In this document: positions 5,073 to 5,155 of the stretch, in pieces
Layout: the number at the start of each line of letters is the position of its first letter
How positions within the stretch are numbered: the first letter of the stretch is position 1
Notes under the pieces: generated by a model
The model's database searches: none
Told to the model about the DNA's origin: nothing
What the model saw: the letters and a program-made list of their open reading frames with translations, nothing else
Program-made: the position numbers and the translations under genes
From: an uncultured Pirellulaceae bacterium
GTDB taxonomy: Bacteria > Planctomycetota > Planctomycetia > Pirellulales > Pirellulaceae
Direction of reading: 5' to 3'
Assembly: GCA_947259675.1 (NCBI GenBank)
Contig: CAMYNE010000223.1
Span: 1-5,155, forward strand
Length of the DNA: 5,155 nt

Positions 5073-5155
5073 TTACGACTTTACTTCCTCGTCAACCGGT
5101 CGATCCACAATCCGCTTTTCGAAGTCCGCGAGGTTTTCGTAACGACTCAACGCTG
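5073..5155 (-). CDS. C-terminal fragment of an unassigned protein
   Basis: On the minus strand a frame enters from the right edge and ends in TAA at 5075-5073. Its 26 residues start ALSRYENLADFEKRIVDRPV and end DEEVKS. The balanced charged, amphipathic composition reads like a real soluble C-terminus more than a chance frame, but it is too short to assign. The opposite strand is also open here, so the choice rests on composition alone. If real, it converges on the deaminase remnant. Confidence 0.38.
   Translation of the reverse strand, partial: ALSRYENLADFEKRIVDRPVDEEVKS

Overview
The window looks like an accessory stretch of a bacterial chromosome of roughly balanced base composition. Several things point loosely to the Planctomycetes: a PVC-style methyltransferase C-terminus, a Uma2 (DUF820) gene, weak or absent Shine-Dalgarno sites on most genes, and intergenic hairpin repeats. 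This placement is an inference from general family knowledge and is not proven by the sequence.

Left part (1-1130). The window opens in the last 63 codons of a SAM-dependent methyltransferase. After it come three related small hairpins and a tRNA-Arg(TCT) gene, closed by a clear intrinsic terminator. Converging on that terminator is an intact Uma2-family PD-(D/E)XK nuclease gene on the minus strand. It has a good ribosome binding site and a candidate promoter whose spacer holds a 12-bp palindrome.

Middle part (1130-2417). This is mostly decayed or unassigned DNA. It holds an imperfect inverted repeat, one possible 45-codon minus-strand ORF, and two overlapping-frame minus-strand ORFs without recognisable function. 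It ends with the N-terminal 95 codons of a DUF429-like (RNase H-fold) protein that stops far short of family length.

Right part (2418-5155). An intact 513-codon photolyase/cryptochrome-family gene is followed on the same strand by a Nudix hydrolase gene and a nucleoside deaminase gene. Both of these are broken as read here. The Nudix gene has two compensating frameshifts but a perfect Nudix box. The deaminase has a small deletion with frameshift, a TGA where the family has Trp, a second frameshift and changes at conserved residues. Spacing (45 bp, then 2 bp) suggests they were once one operon, which would combine light-dependent flavoprotein function with nucleotide clean-up or salvage. The last bases may be the C-terminus of a minus-strand gene running off the window.

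The most interesting points are the photolyase-family protein, which lacks two of the three residues of the classical tryptophan electron-transfer triad and two FAD-contact asparagines, and the row of broken genes next to it. I found no CRISPR array, transposase, or clearly new multi-gene system.
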